Source: DASQDN01 sp035630195
GTDB taxonomy: Bacteria; Acidobacteriota; Terriglobia; Bryobacterales; Bryobacteraceae
DNA length: 9,359 bases
NCBI GenBank assembly: GCA_035630195.1
Contig: DASQLD010000121.1
Span: 1 to 9,359, forward strand
Reading direction: 5' to 3'
The notes under the pieces are model-generated. The model saw only the letters and a list, made by a program, of their open reading frames with translations. It had not been told where the DNA came from and searched no databases. Below are positions 6,110-9,359 of this stretch, one piece after another (the first letter of the stretch is position 1; each line of letters starts with the position of its first letter). The position numbers and the translations under genes are program-made.

Positions 6110-7090
6110 CTAAGATATTCCTGAAGCGATAGCGTCCGCGATCTTCTTGCCGTGGAAGCGGCCGTTCTCGATGAAGATCTCGTTCGTGTGCATTCCTGCG
6201 ACAATAACACCCGCCAGAAAAATACCGCTACGTTCACTTTCGAGCGTGTCCGGATGCGTGCAAGGTCTTTGCGTCTCCGCTTGCAGCGTGATGCCCATTG
6301 ACGCCAGAAATTCCAGATCCGGTTGATAACCGATCATTGCCAGAACGAAGTCGTTCTTCAGAACCACCTCACCATCCGGCTTACGAACCGTGATACTGTC
6401 CGGCCGAATTTCCGCAATTTCCGAGCGAAAATATCCGGGAATTTCCCCGTTTTTGATACGGTTCTCGATGTTCGGTTTGATCCAGTACTTCACGTTATCG
6501 TGAATCCCGCAGCCTCGGTGAATCAGGGTGACACGGGCGCCCGTCCACCAGAGTTCCAGCGCGGCGATTGCGGCCGAGTTCTTAGCCCCTACAATCGCGA
6601 CATCGTGATCGTAGAAGGGATGTGGTTCCTTGTAGTAATGGATCACCTTCGGCAAATCGGCCCCTGGGCAGGTAAGCCGCCGGGGAACGTCGTAGTAGCC
6701 CGTGGCAACAACCACCTTCTTCGCCGTGTACTGCTGCAGTTGATCCAATTTATTTCGGGTAGATACCAGGAACGCGCCGTCCCGGCCCGTAACCGACAGT
6801 ACTGTTTCATATTGGTGCACGTTAAGCCGGTAGTGGTCGGCCACCCGTCGGTAATACTTCAACGCCTCAGTACGGTTCGGCTTGTCGTTCAAGCTCGTCA
6901 TCGGGATGTCACCGATCTCGAGTAACTCCGGCGTGGTGAAAAACACCATGTTCGTCGGGTAGTTATAAAGCGAGTTGACCACACAGCCTTTATCGATGAG
7001 AACTGTGTTAACGCCGCGTCTCTTCAGTTCGATGCCACACGCGAGGCCGGTTGGCCCGGCCCCAATCACTACGACATCGATCGCATTCAC
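6110..7090 (-). CDS. ypdA: YpdA-family bacillithiol-disulfide reductase (FAD/NAD(P)-dependent oxidoreductase)
   Basis: This 326-residue flavoprotein matches YpdA (Bdr), proposed to reduce bacillithiol disulfide with NADPH in the cytoplasm. It has the FAD-binding GAGPTG at 10-15, the YpdA-typical NSLYNYPTNMVFFTTPELLEIGD across 39-61, an ATGYYD segment (129-134), the NADPH-binding VGAKNSA (167-173), and a C-terminal FAD-binding region ending in GVIVAGMHTNEIFIENGR (294-311). The GTG start at 7090 overlaps the alaS stop (GTGA), and a GAGGG lies 8 nt upstream; the longer in-frame opening to 7327 reads low-quality sequence antiparallel in feel and inside alaS, so it is rejected. The residue at position 14 is Thr, whereas the well-studied Firmicute proteins have a Cys there. 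Cys18 and Cys36 are near. If bacillithiol is absent in this organism, it may act on another thiol. It is co-transcribed with alaS. Confidence 0.88.
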   Translation of the reverse strand: MNAIDVVVIGAGPTGLACGIELKRRGVNTVLIDKGCVVNSLYNYPTNMVFFTTPELLEIGDIPMTSLNDKPNRTEALKYYRRVADHYRLNVHQYETVLSVTGRDGAFLVSTRNKLDQLQQYTAKKVVVATGYYDVPRRLTCPGADLPKVIHYYKEPHPFYDHDVAIVGAKNSAAIAALELWWTGARVTLIHRGCGIHDNVKYWIKPNIENRIKNGEIPGYFRSEIAEIRPDSITVRKPDGEVVLKNDFVLAMIGYQPDLEFLASMGITLQAETQRPCTHPDTLESERSGIFLAGVIVAGMHTNEIFIENGRFHGKKIADAIASGIS

Positions 7091-9359
7091 AGCATGCCCT
7101 CGACAGATGTGTAAACATCTTCGAGCGCCGCTGATAGAGCTTCCGGTTTCGATCCTCCTGCTTCGGCCATGTCCGGCCGTCCGCCACCCTTGCCTCCTAC
7201 GGCTGTCGCAACTGAGCCGACGAGCTTCCCGGCGTGTACCTTCGCAGTCAGATCCTTGGTTACAGCGGAGATGATTGAGACATTCGAATCCGCAGTCGTA
7301 GCCAAAACTACAATCCCGGTCTTCCACTTGTTCCGCAGCGAATCGGCTAGTTCGCGTAACTGCGCCCGGTCCAGGCCATCGACGCGCGCCGACAGCACTT
7401 TCACACCTTTCAGCACGCGCACCGAGCCTTCGAGTTCCGCCGCTTGCGAATGCGCGACTTTCGACTTGAGTTGATCGATCTGCTTTTCCAGAGCCTTGGT
7501 TTGCGCTGCCAGCTTGTCAATCTGCTCGGCCATACCGGCCTTTTCTTCTTCAAGCCGCTCGACAACAGCAGTGCCCGTTAAAGCCTCAATGCGCCGGACA
7601 CCTGCCGAGATACTGCTCTCGTAGACAACCTTGCAGACGCCGATGTCTCCCGTGCGCCGTACGTGCGTACCTCCGCACAGTTCGCGGCTGAACTGGCCGT
7701 CGCCCACGGAAACTACGCGCACCTTGTCGCCATACTTCTCGCCGAATAACGCCATTGCGCCCGTCTTTAAAGCGTCGTCGATGCTCATGACATCGGTGCG
7801 CACTTCGTCGTTTCGCAGAATAGCCTCTGAGACGAGACGTTCGATGTCCTTCAACTGATCGCGATCGACTGCGGCGTAATGCGTGAAATCGAACCGTAAG
7901 CGCGAGGGCTCTACGACGCTGCCCGCCTGCTTGACGTGCTTTCCGAGCACATCCCGGAGCGCTGCGTGAAGCAAGTGTGTCGCGGTGTGATTGCGCATCG
8001 TCGGATTGCGCTTCTGAGCGTCGACCACCGCCGATACGACGCTCTTGCCGGCGATCGATGTGACCGTCCGCACACGATGAACGTTTAATCCTTTCACTGG
8101 CGCGTAAGTCCCATAGACGTCCGCAACCTTGGCGCCCGCTTCGTCGTAAAGCGCGCCTTGATCACCGACCTGCCCTCCAGCTTCCGCATAAAACGGCGTG
8201 CCGTCGAGCACTACCTCACCCTCAACCCCGGCAGGCAACTCATCGACGACTTGCTGATTCTGAAGCAATGCGACGACGGTGGCCGTGTGCTGTAGCGTAT
8301 CGTAGCCGTAGAACTTCGTGGCATGAGCGGCATGTAGCTCTTGATAGATGGGAGCGACCGACGTTTTATCGCCGCCCTTCCAACTCGCGCGAGCGCGTTC
8401 GCGCTGGCGATCCATCTCCGCGTTGAAGCCCTCGCGGTCGATCTGCAGGCCGAACTCGCGCGCCATCTCCTCCTGCTCATCAAGAGCGAGTCCGAACGTA
8501 TCGTACAGCTTGAATGCAGCCGCCCCGCCCAGTACTCCGCCTTCAGCGCCTTTGGCTTCATCGTGAAATACGCGCTCGGCCACCTGGAATGTATTCGCGT
8601 AACGAAGTTCCTCTTCGCGAACGATGCGAGCGACGCGGTCCATGCTTTCGAGCATTTCCGGATACGCCGGCTTCATGTAGTCCGCGACGAAGCTCGTCAT
8701 CTTGTGGAGGAAAGGATCCTGCACGCCCACCATCCGAGCGTTGCGCATCGCCCGCCGCATGATCTTGCGCAGTACATAACCGCGTCCCTCGTTGGACGGC
8801 ACAACTCCGTCATTAACCAGGAACGCCGCTGCTCTGGCATGATCCGCGCAGATGCGCAGCGTGGTGGCGATGCGTTCGCTTTCGTCATACTCCAGGCGGA
8901 ACAGATCGGCAGCATGCTGGATGATAGGCCAGAGCAGATCCGTTTCATAGTTGCTGAGTTTGCCCTGCATCACCGCAGCGATACGCTCGAGTCCCATGCC
9001 TGTATCGATTGAAGGGCGGGGAAGAGGCGTCAGGACCCCTTCGGCCGAGCGGTCGAACTGCATGAACACGTTATTCCAGATCTCGACAAACCGCCCGCCG
9101 CCGTCATCGGGGAACTGCTCGTGTTCCCGCCCCGGCTCTGCCGCTTCCGGGCCGTAATCGTAGTGGATCTCTGAACAGGGACCGCAAGGTCCTGTCTCGC
9201 CCATCTGCCAGAAATTGTCTTTCTCATCGAGCCGGAAGATGCGATCTTTCGGAACACCCGCCACCTTCTGCCACAACTCCTCGGCCTCATCGTCTTCGCG
9301 AAAGACGGTAACGTACAGCTTGTCCTTCGGTAGACCGTACTCCTTTGTCAGCAATTCCC
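7087..9359 (-). CDS. alaS: Alanyl-tRNA synthetase, N-terminus beyond the window
   Basis: The frame is open from the right edge to a TGA at 7089-7087, giving about 756 residues; roughly the first 110-120 codons (class II motifs 1 and 2) are missing, so the full protein would be near 870 residues, normal for AlaRS. The enzyme charges tRNA-Ala with alanine and edits mischarged Ser and Gly. Visible parts, in order: the end of the catalytic domain with GETGPCGPCSEIHYD and the motif 3 region GMGLERIA; the tRNA-recognition helices; the editing domain with its zinc-binding HTATH (7975-7989) and CGGTH (7663-7677); a coiled-coil stretch rich in Glu, Lys and Gln (about 7450-7560); and the C-Ala domain ending in a Gly-rich GGKGGGRPDMAEAGG segment. 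Key residues seen are intact. It is the first visible gene of an operon with the ypdA-like gene. Confidence 0.97.
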   Translation of the reverse strand, partial: ELLTKEYGLPKDKLYVTVFREDDEAEELWQKVAGVPKDRIFRLDEKDNFWQMGETGPCGPCSEIHYDYGPEAAEPGREHEQFPDDGGGRFVEIWNNVFMQFDRSAEGVLTPLPRPSIDTGMGLERIAAVMQGKLSNYETDLLWPIIQHAADLFRLEYDESERIATTLRICADHARAAAFLVNDGVVPSNEGRGYVLRKIMRRAMRNARMVGVQDPFLHKMTSFVADYMKPAYPEMLESMDRVARIVREEELRYANTFQVAERVFHDEAKGAEGGVLGGAAAFKLYDTFGLALDEQEEMAREFGLQIDREGFNAEMDRQRERARASWKGGDKTSVAPIYQELHAAHATKFYGYDTLQHTATVVALLQNQQVVDELPAGVEGEVVLDGTPFYAEAGGQVGDQGALYDEAGAKVADVYGTYAPVKGLNVHRVRTVTSIAGKSVVSAVVDAQKRNPTMRNHTATHLLHAALRDVLGKHVKQAGSVVEPSRLRFDFTHYAAVDRDQLKDIERLVSEAILRNDEVRTDVMSIDDALKTGAMALFGEKYGDKVRVVSVGDGQFSRELCGGTHVRRTGDIGVCKVVYESSISAGVRRIEALTGTAVVERLEEEKAGMAEQIDKLAAQTKALEKQIDQLKSKVAHSQAAELEGSVRVLKGVKVLSARVDGLDRAQLRELADSLRNKWKTGIVVLATTADSNVSIISAVTKDLTAKVHAGKLVGSVATAVGGKGGGRPDMAEAGGSKPEALSAALEDVYTSVEGML

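Noticed and set aside
6323..6925. 200-codon open frame antisense to the ypdA-like gene
   Set aside because: Shadow of a clear flavoprotein gene; no start signal or known motif.
7091..7327. Extension of the ypdA-like frame into alaS
   Set aside because: The extra 79 residues are Arg/Cys-rich, resemble no domain and overlap the certain alaS coding region; GTG at 7090 starts right before the FAD-binding motif.
8341..9012. 223-codon open frame antisense to alaS
   Set aside because: It is a shadow of the strongly conserved alaS frame and shows no recognisable domain.

Overview
This 9.36 kb window of moderately GC-rich DNA (about 55-60% by eye) is from a bacterial chromosome. It is densely coding and shows no rRNA, tRNA, CRISPR array, insertion sequence or phage gene. 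The gene content suits an Acidobacteriota-like organism: a YpdA-type bacillithiol-disulfide reductase outside the Firmicutes context, an SthA transhydrogenase of the mycobacterial type, an orphan NarL-type regulator and a secreted AXE1-type esterase. The phylum is an inference from gene content and needs a homology search.

Layout. (i) 1-267, plus strand: the last 88 codons of a LacD-type (tagatose-bisphosphate) aldolase. It meets (ii) 264-1571, minus strand, a secreted acetyl-xylan-esterase/cephalosporin-C-deacetylase family hydrolase, tail to tail, with both stop codons inside one CTAG. (iii) 1583-2197, minus strand: a TetR repressor 11 bp upstream of the esterase, probably in the same transcript. 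(iv) 2198-2286: a compact divergent control region with two near-identical palindromic operators 33 bp apart, one of which carries a consensus -35 hexamer on each strand. (v) 2287-3246 and 3243-3674, plus strand: a translationally coupled pair made of an unnamed eight-helix membrane protein and an ABA4-like (DUF4281) membrane protein. (vi) 3678-5135, minus strand: the soluble transhydrogenase SthA, and 5177-5905, minus strand: a NarL/FixJ response regulator just upstream of it, with a good promoter that predicts a leaderless message. (vii) 5906-6109: a 204 bp intergenic region. (viii) 6110-7090, minus strand: a YpdA-family oxidoreductase, coupled through a GTGA overlap to (ix) 7087-9359, minus strand: alanyl-tRNA synthetase, which lacks about its first 110-120 codons because it runs off the window.

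How the genes fit together. The TetR protein probably represses itself (with the esterase) and the two membrane proteins from shared operators, which makes 264-3674 a candidate single regulon with an unknown inducer. The right half has a redox theme: SthA interconverts NADH and NADPH, and YpdA would use NADPH to reduce low-molecular-weight thiol disulfides, with an orphan response regulator between them. The most notable points are the shared operator architecture, the unstudied membrane pair under its control, and the replacement of cysteines expected in YpdA (position 14) and SthA (position 44).
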